This document shows positions 15,987-23,888 of a DNA stretch of 64,000 nucleotides, piece by piece. Made by a program: the position numbers and the translations under genes. The stretch's first letter is position 1; each line of letters opens with the position of its first letter. The notes beneath the pieces are model-generated. The model was given only the letters and a program-made list of their open reading frames with translations. It was not told the DNA's origin and made no database searches. The DNA is from Paenibacillus sp. Root444D2 (GTDB lineage Bacteria; Bacillota; Bacilli; Paenibacillales; NBRC-103111): NCBI RefSeq assembly GCF_001426375.1, contig NZ_LMEO01000045.1, positions 1,333,269-1,397,268 on the forward strand. Reading direction: 5' to 3'.

Positions 15987-17084
15987 TCACCTCTCCAGAA
16001 ACTCCCTTTTTCTAATGATATCAGGAAACACGATTCGCTCACCTTTCATCTTCATCGCAAGCTCCAGCGCCTCTACATGATCGCCAATAATCATGCGGGC
16101 GACCGGGTTGTCTTCCCCTTTATTGTGACTTCGGATTTTGTTCATAGATATGACGTTAACACTTGTTGGAGCTGTAATTCGTAACCCAGTCAGAATCGCG
16201 TTTACCTGTGCTTTGGGCGGAACCATTAACTCGGAACATCCGATATGCTCCAGCGCCTTCCTCGATAGAGCATGCGGAATGGCCGTGAGCGAGTTCGCAT
16301 TCAATTCCGGTCTTTTCAACGTTATGTTAAGAAACCGTTTCATCACGGTTACGGAATCCCAGAGTGAAAATGTAGGTAAATACGGTGTTATGTTGTTTAG
16401 AGCAATATCGGAGCCGCGTTCAACCTCATAGATAAAAGGAATAAGTTTCTCGGCCTCCACGACAAAATCTCCATCCAAAAAGAGCAAAATATCCGATTGC
16501 GACAGTTTGGCACCTATCGATCTCCCGACATCATGGCCCAACGGATCGGGGTAATGAATAATGAGAGCATGCGAGTGCGCTCTTACCTTCTCTAAGGTGC
16601 GATCACTTGACCCATTCACTATAATGATGATTTCATCCAAAGGTAGTCGATTCAACTGCTCCATTACTTTTACAATGGTATGCTCTTCATTCATCACACT
16701 CACTATCGCGCCAACGGAACGCGCTGTAGGGATAAGCATCCAATCGGGGACATTCAATTTAGCAGCTTTACAGTAACCTTTCACATACCCTTTCGACGCT
16801 GCTTCATAGCTTAACGAGTTGGTAGCAAGTAACCGGGAATTAGCCCAGTGTACCCAAAGGTTATTGAGTGCTTTCTTTTGGTAAGGCTCCTTCGTAATAT
16901 TGTGCGCGAGCGCATCTTGTTGACCCGCTCGTTTCCCCCAATTTCTCCAATATAACTGGGTTCTTGTTAGGGAAGGAGTGTGCATAGCGGGGGAACGAAG
17001 CACGGATTTCTTAAGCCGGATTCGTTTTTTTTTTACTACCGCAGACAGGGGTTGAGGGTTTCGTTTCTTGATGCTCAGCTTCAT
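15987..17084 (-). CDS. Glycosyltransferase family 2 with basic N-terminal extension (triplet A, second gene)
   Basis: 365 residues. The first 110 are basic and family-specific (IKKRNPQPLSAVVKKKRIRL; later YWRNWGKRAGQQDALA). A GT2 core follows: AIVSVMNEEHTIVKVMEQL, IIIVNGSSDRT, GHDVGRSIGAKLSQSDILLF and LDGDF as the DXD motif. The C-terminus shows IPHALSRKALEHIG and IIGDHVEALELAMK. It starts 5 nt after the first gene of the triplet and is paralogous to 54235-55293. The basic extension may tether it to a surface or nucleic acid; this is unknown. Confidence 0.85.
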   Translation of the reverse strand: MKLSIKKRNPQPLSAVVKKKRIRLKKSVLRSPAMHTPSLTRTQLYWRNWGKRAGQQDALAHNITKEPYQKKALNNLWVHWANSRLLATNSLSYEAASKGYVKGYCKAAKLNVPDWMLIPTARSVGAIVSVMNEEHTIVKVMEQLNRLPLDEIIIIVNGSSDRTLEKVRAHSHALIIHYPDPLGHDVGRSIGAKLSQSDILLFLDGDFVVEAEKLIPFIYEVERGSDIALNNITPYLPTFSLWDSVTVMKRFLNITLKRPELNANSLTAIPHALSRKALEHIGCSELMVPPKAQVNAILTGLRITAPTSVNVISMNKIRSHNKGEDNPVARMIIGDHVEALELAMKMKGERIVFPDIIRKREFLER

Positions 17085-17088
17085 GTGA

Positions 17089-17883
17089 TCACCTCATCAT
17101 TTCTCTAATACGCAATTGGTCATGTAAACTCGCTCTTTCATCAGAGGATTGGATCAGCCACCAAATGGCTTCCAAATGATCACCGATAATCAGATCACCT
17201 ACAGGATCTACATCTTTGGCCCTTCTTCGGATGCGATTTCTGATTCCGACTTGGATAAGCTGCGCTGCCTTGACTTGAAGTCCGCGTTGTACAGCTATTA
17301 CTTGAGCCAAAGGTGGAACTGCTAGGTTCTCAGCTCCTATGGTGTCGAGCGCTTTGCGACTAATTGCGTGTGGGATCGTCGTCATGGAGGCGCCTTGTAA
17401 GTCTGGTCGGCCCAGTATCGCATTAAGCGCGTGTTTGGCTAGAACGACCTTATGAACATTCGCTTTCGTTATGATTCCGTTATATTTATTTAATGCTACA
17501 TCCACGCCTTGCTGCACTGCTCGGATCAGTGGGATCGTTTCCTTGGCAGATACAACAAAATCGGCATCAAGGAATAGTAGGATATCCCCTTTAGCTTCCA
17601 TAGCACCTATGCTTCTCCCAACATCATGTCCTAGCCGTTGACTAAACGAGATAACCCTCGCCCCTAATTTCGTCGCTACACGTTTACTACCATCCGTAGA
17701 ACCATTATCAACAACAATAACTTCTGTTTGTGGATGCACGCGGAAAGCTTCCCGAATGACTTTGGCCAAGGTACGAACTTCGTTGCAAACCGGAATGATG
17801 ACCGATACTTTAGGCTGATGCTGAGACAAGGTGACGCAGGAGATTGGCTGCTTCCGTTTCCGCTGAATACGCTGGTTTCTCAA
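17089..17883 (-). CDS. Glycosyltransferase family 2 (triplet A, first gene)
   Basis: 264 residues starting at TTG 17883 with AGGAG upstream. Core motifs: VSVIIPVCNEVRTLAKVI, VIVVDNGSTDGS, LGHDVGRSIGAMEAKGDILL, FLDADF (DXD), then TIPHAISRKALDTIGAENLA and IIGDHLEAIWWLI. It shares this whole plan with the second gene of the triplet and is the counterpart of 55293-56090. The gene diverges from an NDP-sugar epimerase at 18098; together they probably supply and transfer a sugar for the spore surface. Confidence 0.87.
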   Translation of the reverse strand: MRNQRIQRKRKQPISCVTLSQHQPKVSVIIPVCNEVRTLAKVIREAFRVHPQTEVIVVDNGSTDGSKRVATKLGARVISFSQRLGHDVGRSIGAMEAKGDILLFLDADFVVSAKETIPLIRAVQQGVDVALNKYNGIITKANVHKVVLAKHALNAILGRPDLQGASMTTIPHAISRKALDTIGAENLAVPPLAQVIAVQRGLQVKAAQLIQVGIRNRIRRRAKDVDPVGDLIIGDHLEAIWWLIQSSDERASLHDQLRIREMMR

Positions 17884-17925
17884 TTCGTTCTCAACTCCTG
17901 TCCATGGCGGAATACCTGCTTTATA

Positions 17926-17934
17926 TATTCTATG
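17926..17934 (-). promoter_or_regulatory. SigK-like -10 element upstream of triplet A
   Basis: Minus strand CATAGAATA fits CATANNNTA exactly and lies about 40 nt before the TTG start. The -35 AC is not at the expected distance (TC is there), so this is a partial match. Confidence 0.3.
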
Positions 17935-18097
17935 ATTGCAAAAGAAAGGAGACAGGGCAGAAGCCGTACAAGTAGAAAACAGGCATTTGTACAGCCTATC
18001 CTGTCACATTAAACATGGATCTGGACATATGTCTTGTACCGCTTTCTCCTCCTCCACGTAAGATAACGAAGATCCATGCAGAAGAGAGGAAACCAGG

Positions 18098-19015
18098 ATG
18101 AAAGCTGTCGTTACCGGAGGTGCAGGCTTTATCGGCTCGCACCTTGTGGAAGAGCTCCTTGCCGAGCAATTTGAGGTCCATATCATCGATAATCTGATTT
18201 CAGGTAAACAGAAACATGTAAATCCCCAAGCCATCTTCCATTTGGCAGACATCAGCAGCGAACAAATAAAACCCCTCATCGTAGATATCCGTCCTGATGT
18301 TGTTTTCCACCTTGCGGCTCAAGCAGATGTCCAGCGCTCCATTCAAAATCCTGGGTACGATGCCATTGTGAATCTAGTGGCAACGATCTATCTACTTGAG
18401 GCATGCCGTGACGCAGCTGTTAGCAAATTCATCTTCGCCTCCACTTCCGCCGTATACGGAAACTTGCAGAAAGAGCAGATCGTCGAAACAGACCCGACCT
18501 GTCCTATTTCCTACTACGGCATTTCGAAATATTCCGCCGAATCCTACATTCGTGTGTTCCACCATCTATACGGTCTGCCCTACACCATTCTTCGTTATGG
18601 AAATGTATATGGGCCCAGACAAACGCCCAAAGGAGAAGGCGGCGTCGTTGCCGTTTTTATGGAACGCATTCAAAAAGGAACACCGCTGACGATTCATGGC
18701 GACGGTGAGCAAACCCGCGATTTCGTCTATGTCAAGGACGTAGTACGTGCAAACGTAGCTGCTATGAAACGCGGCGAACAGGAGATCATTCATGTCAGCA
18801 CTGCGAATCGAACATCCATCAATGATTTGGCGCGGCTGCTGACGGAATTTCACGGGACAGATCTACCCATTATTCATTCCTTGGCTAGAGAAGGGGATAT
18901 TAAACACAGTTGTCTTGACTCTCGAAAGGGGCTTGAATACCTGGAGTGGCAGGCAAGGTATGAGATTCGCGAAGGCTTAGAAGAAACTTACCGATTTTAT
19001 ATGAACGATGTATGA
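18098..19015 (+). CDS. NAD-dependent nucleotide-sugar epimerase/dehydratase (GalE-like SDR)
   Basis: 305 residues, extended SDR. Glycine-rich NAD motif TGGAGFIGSHL at residues 6-16, catalytic Ser in ASTSAVYG and YxxxK in YYGISKYSAES, then RYGNVYGPRQTP and GDGEQTRDFVYVKDV, typical of UDP-glucose/UDP-galactose type 4-epimerases. It would interconvert a UDP-sugar for the adjacent glycosyltransferases, from which it diverges. The ribosome site is AGAGAGGAAACCAGG. The exact substrate cannot be read from sequence. Confidence 0.88.
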   Translation: MKAVVTGGAGFIGSHLVEELLAEQFEVHIIDNLISGKQKHVNPQAIFHLADISSEQIKPLIVDIRPDVVFHLAAQADVQRSIQNPGYDAIVNLVATIYLLEACRDAAVSKFIFASTSAVYGNLQKEQIVETDPTCPISYYGISKYSAESYIRVFHHLYGLPYTILRYGNVYGPRQTPKGEGGVVAVFMERIQKGTPLTIHGDGEQTRDFVYVKDVVRANVAAMKRGEQEIIHVSTANRTSINDLARLLTEFHGTDLPIIHSLAREGDIKHSCLDSRKGLEYLEWQARYEIREGLEETYRFYMNDV

Positions 19016-19040
19016 AAAAGAAAAAAAAAGAAATGGGCTT

Positions 19041-19083
19041 AAAAAAACCGATAGTCCTAATAAAAGGGATTATCGGTTTTTTT
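19041..19083 (+). terminator. Terminator after the epimerase gene
   Basis: CCGATAgTCC pairs with GGgATTATCGG, flanked by A7 and T7, so it may work in both directions. Confidence 0.85.
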
Positions 19084-19084
19084 C

Positions 19085-19582
19085 GTTATATAAGCAAACC
19101 TTTAACGTTTTTAGCACAATTTAGAATCAAAGAGAAGTCGCGATATTTAATGCAACGCTATTGAAAAATAATGAATTCGGAAAACCTATACTTAAAGAAA
19201 CTTGTGAACTTATTCAGGAAGAAAGAATTCGTCATGGTTTAGGTCTGGACCCCATGTTACCTAATCTTTAATCCGCCTTTAGGGCTTACCACTGAGAAAT
19301 TCTTGCACTATTTCTGTGGGGCAGCTGTTCGAAACATAGTTGACCCTTTGTGTATTGTTAAATGAAAGGCGCTATATGTCCGACGCTATTTTTTGAGATC
19401 ATAACTTCATGATGTCAAAGATCGAGTTGCTTATTTTATGACAAGCGTTAGTGCGCGACGACGGACGAAAAACGCAGCGAACTCTATAGTTGGATAGGAG
19501 TGAAAAAACATATGCCGATTTAACCCGCTGTCTATTTTTCAATCGTTGGGACATCTATAAGTTTCGGCCGCGTTAATAGAGT
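19085..19582. other. Gene-free stretch with a possible ORF remnant
   Basis: About 500 bp without an intact gene. A frame at 19125-19271 (+) reads like the C-terminal end of a protein (EFGKPILKETCELIQEER, ending GLDPMLPNL then stop) but has an upstream stop and no start, so it may be a gene remnant. Nothing else is recognised. Confidence 0.35.
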
Positions 19583-19591
19583 CATATAGTA
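19583..19591 (+). promoter_or_regulatory. SigK-like -10 element before the methyltransferase pseudogene and cysC
   Basis: CATATAGTA matches CATANNNTA. The -35 AC is not at the expected distance, so the match is partial. It lies 48 nt before the start codon at 19639. Confidence 0.3.
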
Positions 19592-19638
19592 TATGCAGAA
19601 GCTAATCTAACATTGAAATACGGCAGGCGGTGATCATT

Positions 19639-20282
19639 ATGGATGATGAAACCAAAAAACAGGAAAGTATGTACGCTACTTCGAAGCAGTATGCGCTCAT
19701 CGATCATCACAACCGTTATGAGTTTGCCTTAAGCTTCGTTGCGAAGGACAATGTTGTTCTGGATGCAGCTTGCGGGTGCGGTTATGGTATCGGTTTCATG
19801 GCTGCAAACTCACCTGCAAGTAAGATTGTCGGAGTGGATCGTTCCGATCATGCGCTGCAGTAGGCACATAAATACTTTCCCCATCATAAGGCGGTCTACA
19901 TCAAAGCAGATATGGTGTTGGAATTCCAAAGCGCTCTACCAATCAAGCAATATGACGTCATCACTTGTTTCGAGACGGTGGAGCATATACAAAAAGACGG
20001 CCTATTTATATCCAGGCTGTTTGCGCTTTTGAAGCCGGCTGGCGTCCTGTTCATTTCCGCTCCAACGAAAACGTTTATCCGCATTTAAATAATCCTATTT
20101 TCCCAGGGCGTGTGAATCCCCTTCACTATTGTCATTACCGCCCGTTTGAATTGGAGCAGTTAATGACGAAACAAGGGTTTCAAGTGCATGGACGATATAC
20201 GCAGCGTCTTCAAGGGCAACAGGTTGTAACAGGCAATGACGGCTTCGTCAAAGTACTGGTCTATCGAAAGAAGCAGAACTAG
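19639..20282 (+). pseudogene. Class I SAM methyltransferase, broken by a stop and a frameshift
   Basis: The first part (ATG 19639, after AGGCGGTGA) encodes the SAM-binding motif NVVLDAACGCGYGIGFMAA and GVDRSDHALQ, then hits TAG at 19861-19863. The same frame continues with AHKYFPHHKAVYIKADMVLE and FETVEHIQKDGLF to a stop after FISAPTKTF. The homologous text resumes one frame away near 20065 as NENVYPHLNNPIFPGRVNPL and runs to a proper end at 20282. So there are two separate lesions in one reading of about 213 codons. It precedes cysC by 12 nt. It once probably methylated a sugar or glycan in this cluster. A sequencing error could explain one lesion, less easily both. Confidence 0.85.
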
Positions 20283-20294
20283 GGAGGGATTAGG

Positions 20295-20825
20295 TTGCAA
20301 AAAGGCGTTACTGTATGGTTCACCGGTCTATCGGGGGCTGGCAAAACAACGATTTGCCGGCAGTTGGAAAACCAGTTGCAGGATTCCGATTTGAAGCTTG
20401 AGCTTCTGGACGGAGATGAAATTCGGCGCCATTTTTCATCTAATGTAGGCTTTTCCAAAGAGGACCGGATGACTCATATTCAAAGAATGGCTTATATATC
20501 CAAATTGCTAACCCGCAATGGTGTGCTTGTGCTTGCTTCGTTTATAACGCCTTATAAGGAAATGCGCGATTACTTAAGAACCGAGATCGGGTCATTTCTC
20601 GAGGTTTATGTGAAATGCCCGCTGGATGAATGCATACAAAGGGACGTGAAGGGTTTGTATGCGAAGGCATTGAATGGTGATATCAAGCAGTTCACAGGAA
20701 TTTCCGACCCGTATGAGGAGCCCGAGAGTCCGGATCTTATTATCGAGACGGATAAAGAAACGGTGAAAGAGAGCGCCATGAGAGTCATAGCTTTCTTAAA
20801 GAATCTCGGTTATATCAGCAATTAA
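20295..20825 (+). CDS. cysC: Adenylyl-sulfate (APS) kinase
   Basis: 176 residues, the usual CysC size. P-loop GLSGAGKTT near the N-terminus, then LDGDEIRRHFSSNVGFSKED and the mobile-lid region FITPYKEMRDYL. It phosphorylates APS to PAPS, the donor for sulfation. It starts at TTG 20295 behind AGGGAGGGATTAGG. There are no sulfate-assimilation genes (cysH, sat, cysND) beside it. Instead a sulfotransferase lies 470 bp away, so PAPS for sulfation of a glycan is the likely purpose; that is inference. It sits inside a stretch of decayed genes yet is intact. Confidence 0.92.
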   Translation: MQKGVTVWFTGLSGAGKTTICRQLENQLQDSDLKLELLDGDEIRRHFSSNVGFSKEDRMTHIQRMAYISKLLTRNGVLVLASFITPYKEMRDYLRTEIGSFLEVYVKCPLDECIQRDVKGLYAKALNGDIKQFTGISDPYEEPESPDLIIETDKETVKESAMRVIAFLKNLGYISN

Positions 20826-21292
20826 GTGCGCGACCCTATGTAACGAAACCTGCTCAGCCTATCGAACAGGTTTCTTATGTTCGTTTCCGTACTGGAGAAG
20901 GAACCTGCAGCCACGGGGAAGCCGGAGTCTTGGACTTCACCTTTGCGGCAGGCATGATCCCGGTAATCTTCTTGGTTAGCGATTCGGATGGAGTTTCCAG
21001 CGCGGTCATTCATAATCAAGCAGGTAAAATATTACTATTCATGAAATATTAAACATACAGTAAGTGAAGCCCGGGATTTAATGTACAACACTCAGCTTCA
21101 CGAGCATATCCGTCACGACTCATTTCAACCCATTTTATTACGCCGTCCGCTTTATTCGAATAATTAAAGACGGCTAAATCTTCGCTCAAGAAAGAACCTC
21201 TATTCCCAACATTAGGAGAAGGAGGTTCTTTTGGCATGAGAAAACCGGTATCGGGAAACATTCCGGCTCTCTCATGTTATTGGTATCAGACG
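20826..21292. other. Intergenic stretch between convergent cysC and sulfotransferase genes
   Basis: About 470 bp. A hairpin after cysC (GAAACCTG/CAGGTTTC, 20846-20875) may end its transcript. A plus frame to a stop at 21050-21052 (including AAGMIPVIFLVSDSDGVSS) and a minus frame 21049-21237 (including VFNYSNKADGVIKWVEMSRD) look protein-like but have no ribosome site. I treat both as unproven or remnants. Confidence 0.35.
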
Positions 21293-22018
21293 CTAAGATA
21301 ACAAACTCTGCTCCTGTTTGTACTTTTGCAATTCCATTTTCTCCTTGGCCGTAAGGGAACTTAGCTTTTGAGCAAGGAGCTGTTTAGCATAATCATACAG
21401 TTCTAAATCCAATTCGTTATATTTTTTAATTAAATTAATGACAGGAGCCGGGACTTCTTCTTTGGAAAGGCGCTTCTTTGTAATATTTTGTTTCGTATAG
21501 TGGATATTTTCCCAACCGTACTCCTTTTTCAGCAAAAAGAGCGTTTCGTTAAACATTTCCGTGGTTCCGACAACAGTAAATGTTTTTAAGATTTCCTTCG
21601 CTTTCTTAAGGTCTGGATGATGAGGTATACCGGATGTCATGACTGTCTGAAAGTTGTAAGCTTCGGCTTCCTTCATCACAAATTCTTCAAGCATCATGGA
21701 TCTCACTCTCTCGAATCCCGGGTACGTCTGTAAAAAGTAGTATAAGGAAATGACTCGGTCTACCGGATCACGCAGCATGGTAAAGTATTGAAAGTGTTTC
21801 GGAAAATACTGATGTATACCGTAAAGGTAGTGACCTGCAACTGCCTTGATTTGTTTTTGCACCTCTTGATTTAATTGACCACACTTCATAATCTTGCCTT
21901 GATAAGTGTCATGATCAAATATTTCATTAATATTGAATTGTTCTCCAAAAATCTTATTCAAAGTTGTCCCGCCGGTTTTGGGTATATGCATAAAAATTGT
22001 TATTTTATCATGAAGCAT
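21293..22018 (-). CDS. PAPS-dependent sulfotransferase (Sulfotransfer_2 type)
   Basis: 241 residues. The N-terminal PAPS 5'-phosphosulfate loop reads FMHIPKTGGTTLN and the 3'-phosphate motif reads MLRDPVDRVISLYYF, both hallmarks of the heparan-sulfate 2-O-sulfotransferase-like family, which sulfates carbohydrates. A basic/acidic helix-rich tail ends EKMELQKYKQEQSLLS. It has a good ribosome site (GGAGGAATTTTC) and no membrane segment. It is third on a minus-strand unit behind two broken genes and a SigK-type promoter at 22898-22925, and converges with cysC. Transfer of sulfate to a spore-surface glycan is the best guess; acceptor unknown. Confidence 0.85.
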   Translation of the reverse strand: MLHDKITIFMHIPKTGGTTLNKIFGEQFNINEIFDHDTYQGKIMKCGQLNQEVQKQIKAVAGHYLYGIHQYFPKHFQYFTMLRDPVDRVISLYYFLQTYPGFERVRSMMLEEFVMKEAEAYNFQTVMTSGIPHHPDLKKAKEILKTFTVVGTTEMFNETLFLLKKEYGWENIHYTKQNITKKRLSKEEVPAPVINLIKKYNELDLELYDYAKQLLAQKLSSLTAKEKMELQKYKQEQSLLS

Positions 22019-22093
22019 GAAAATTCCTCCATTCCTGCTATTTGAACAAGTTCATGCTAAAGCCCATCATAACTTTTTCATGTATTCCATAAG

Positions 22094-22590
22094 CTATGGG
22101 TGATAATAGTTTTCAAGAATAGAAATCTCCCTGTTCATTTCTTCTTGACATTTTCTTGTGCCCTTCTTATCATGTCTCCTAAATTTGGTGAGTACTTCGT
22201 CTAAATAATACATTTTGCATCCGTTTACCAGTAATCGAAGCCAAATCTCATAATCGTGTGTAAACCAAAAATACGCATTGAAGTAACCTATTTGGTCAAA
22301 TAAATTTTTATTTACAACCACTGTGCTGTCATTAACAGCGTTATAAATTCAACTATTCACCGGAAGCTGCGCGAATCCCATGATTTAATGCTGTAGCAGT
22401 CCTCCGTTCACTTTCCTTAAATAACGGATTTTACTGTGATATGGCGTTACCTTTTCGTTAAAAGCCGTTGAACCGTCATCTACAAGTATAACCTCTATAT
22501 TCTTGTAGGTTTGATTTAACGCACTTTGAATGGACTGATTAACATATGGGCAATTGTAATACGGAATAATGATGGAGACTTTCGGTCCAT
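22094..22590 (-). pseudogene. Glycosyltransferase family 2, frameshifted and internally deleted
   Basis: Begins at ATG 22590 after GGGAGGGAAAGCA, but the protein-like text KVSIIIPYYNCPYVNQSIQS and VEVILVDDGST-type region (here IEVILVDDGSTAFN) is one frame away. It then shifts again at LRKVNGG to TATALNHGIRAASGE followed by a stop. About 70 residues expected next are missing. The C-terminal part resumes as AVNDSTVVVNKNLFDQIGYF, then DYEIWLRLLVNGCKMYYLDE, to a stop at 22094. The intact relatives are 28048-28773 and 28787-29512, which show the missing middle. It is a decayed third copy of that GT2 type. Confidence 0.85.
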
Positions 22591-22644
22591 TGCTTTCCCT
22601 CCCGAGAATGCACTATTTTGTATTCCAAATTAATGTATTGTAGA

Positions 22645-22868
22645 TTAAGTGGAATCCATATTATCCTCAACCATTAAGGCCTGTAGTGATTCCATTCTCG
22701 ATCCGGTTAATGGCAACAGTGTTGCGGTGAATTGAATGCGAAGATTCGGGCCTGCACCTGCCGTGACGATTCCTAATGTTCCGAATAGTGAAGTAGAGAA
22801 ACAGGAATGGAGATTGCACCACTGAAACCAATATTCTGTGATGTTTGTGCATCCAAAAATATACCCAT
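22645..22868 (-). pseudogene. Small beta-rich protein gene with one-base frameshift
   Basis: From ATG 22868 (ribosome site AGAGGTGG) the frame reads GIFLDAQTSQNIGFSGAISI then stops. After a one-base shift the text continues STSLFGTLGIVTAGAGPNLR, IQFTATLLPLTGSRMESL, to a stop at 22645. The span is 224 nt, one short of 75 codons, so a single-base deletion in the pyrimidine-rich TTTCTCTACTT region explains it. The family is unknown. It directly follows a SigK-type promoter, so it was probably a spore-surface protein. Confidence 0.65.
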
Positions 22869-22897
22869 AATGTCCACCTCTTTTCTAGGATGTACTC

Positions 22898-22925
22898 TAT
22901 CATATGAATACGATTCTATTTATGT
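22898..22925 (-). promoter_or_regulatory. SigK-type promoter
   Basis: Minus strand AC (22925-22924), 17-bp spacer, CATATGATA (22906-22898), fitting the Bacillus SigK pattern AC-N16/17-CATANNNTA. It would drive the broken 74-residue gene, the GT2 pseudogene and the intact sulfotransferase. Confidence 0.65.
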
Positions 22926-22953
22926 ATAGACTCTAACGAAGGGAGATTGGCAG

Positions 22954-23448
22954 ATGAGAATACTGCTCGCCACTTATTGGGTGGTCCCGCATATGGGTGG
23001 TGTATGGAACTATATGCTGCAAATAAAGCTGGAGTCGCTTGGACACGAGGTAGATTTATTAGGTTACGGTGGTGATGAGAGAAATCGGATTCATATCGTA
23101 AATGAAAACCGGAAAATAGAGTAAAAAAACTGCTTCCTTTACTTAGCGCAAAACAAAACCAACTAAACCAATCGTCTCATTATATAGATCCAGTGGTCAA
23201 ATATTACGAGCTTGGTCGATATTTTTATGAGCTAGAAGCTGCTCGTTTAGGATTGAATAAATATGATTAAATCATACTAGGATTGCACCCTTATCCATTA
23301 TTTGATGGAGTACGAATCGTATAGGAAAAGTCTGGATTCCAGTGCTTAAAAATAGGGCCTGAAGCAATGGTCCCTTGATCATGCGGTTAACGATGTGGTG
23401 AATGTATACCAAAGCGCGATAGCTAAAAAGCGTGCTCTTACTGAATAA
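22954..23448 (+). pseudogene. Glycosyltransferase family 4 remnant
   Basis: Starts MRILLATYWVVPHMGGVW, closely like the intact proteins at 23889 and 25127. It breaks after NENRKIE, shifts frame (VKKLLPLLSAKQNQLNQSSH; YYELGRYFYELEAARLGLNK), meets TAA after KYD, and continues IILGLHPYPLFDGVRIV. About 250 residues of the middle are missing; a C-terminal scrap KQWSLDHAVNDVVNVYQSAI ends at 23448. It has its own ribosome site (GGGAGATTGGCAG) and lies on the opposite strand from its relatives. Confidence 0.85.
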
Positions 23449-23463
23449 TGAAACATGGATAAG

Positions 23464-23674
23464 TCAACTAATCGAGTAGGCCCATGCGCAAATGCAAAGG
23501 CCTCTCACAGATCCGGAAGTGCGGGTCATCGCATCCGGCTCTCCAGTCACTTTCCCCGTTGGGGATGGAGTTCTTTGTAAATTGCAAGTAACTATTTAGT
23601 CCGATTTCTTCAAACCATTTATTCGGCATCGCATACTGGGCGTAGGTCGAGTGGGAACTTCTCCATGCTGTCAT
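23464..23674 (-). mobile_element. Group II intron 3' fragment (maturase C-terminus plus domain V-like hairpin)
   Basis: A 68-codon frame carries text typical of the end of intron-encoded reverse transcriptases (WRSSHSTYAQYAMPNKWFEE, then IGLNSYLQF). Downstream is a 33-nt hairpin at 23541-23509 beginning GAGCCGGATGCG with a short loop and closing CTTCCGGATCT, the form of intron domain V. Then come TGTGAGAGGCC and GGGCCTACTCGA, as seen at the 3' ends of such introns. The rest of the element is missing, so it is a dead fragment. Confidence 0.75.
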
Positions 23675-23706
23675 TCTTGGCTACTTCTTCCTCCATATCT
23701 CCCCCT

Positions 23707-23886
23707 TCAACGATGCTTAAATTGATCTAAGAACTGAATCATTATAGGATCAGGCATTGTATAAGTTTCCGGCAAATTATTTTTAATTTGGTTCCATAGT
23801 TTATACTCTACTAGAAAATCCGGATTTGATACCTGAACCGAGAATAAGGAATTATACAAATCTCCGATAACATAAAATGAATCCAT
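23707..23886 (-). CDS. Small protein of unknown function, downstream of GT4
   Basis: 59 residues (MDSFYVIGDLYNSLFSVQVS; ends PDPIMIQFLDQFKHR). ATG 23886 lies 2 nt after the GT4 stop and is preceded by AGGGGAGAT within the GT4 gene, which supports translation in the same transcript. No family is recognised. It is too short to judge; acidic/aromatic content suggests a folded mini-protein. Confidence 0.5.
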   Translation of the reverse strand: MDSFYVIGDLYNSLFSVQVSNPDFLVEYKLWNQIKNNLPETYTMPDPIMIQFLDQFKHR

Positions 23887-23888
23887 AT

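Noticed and set aside
22667..22903. 78-codon frame on the minus strand
   Set aside because: It is an out-of-frame reading of the frameshifted 74-residue gene, which has the ribosome site and better protein text.
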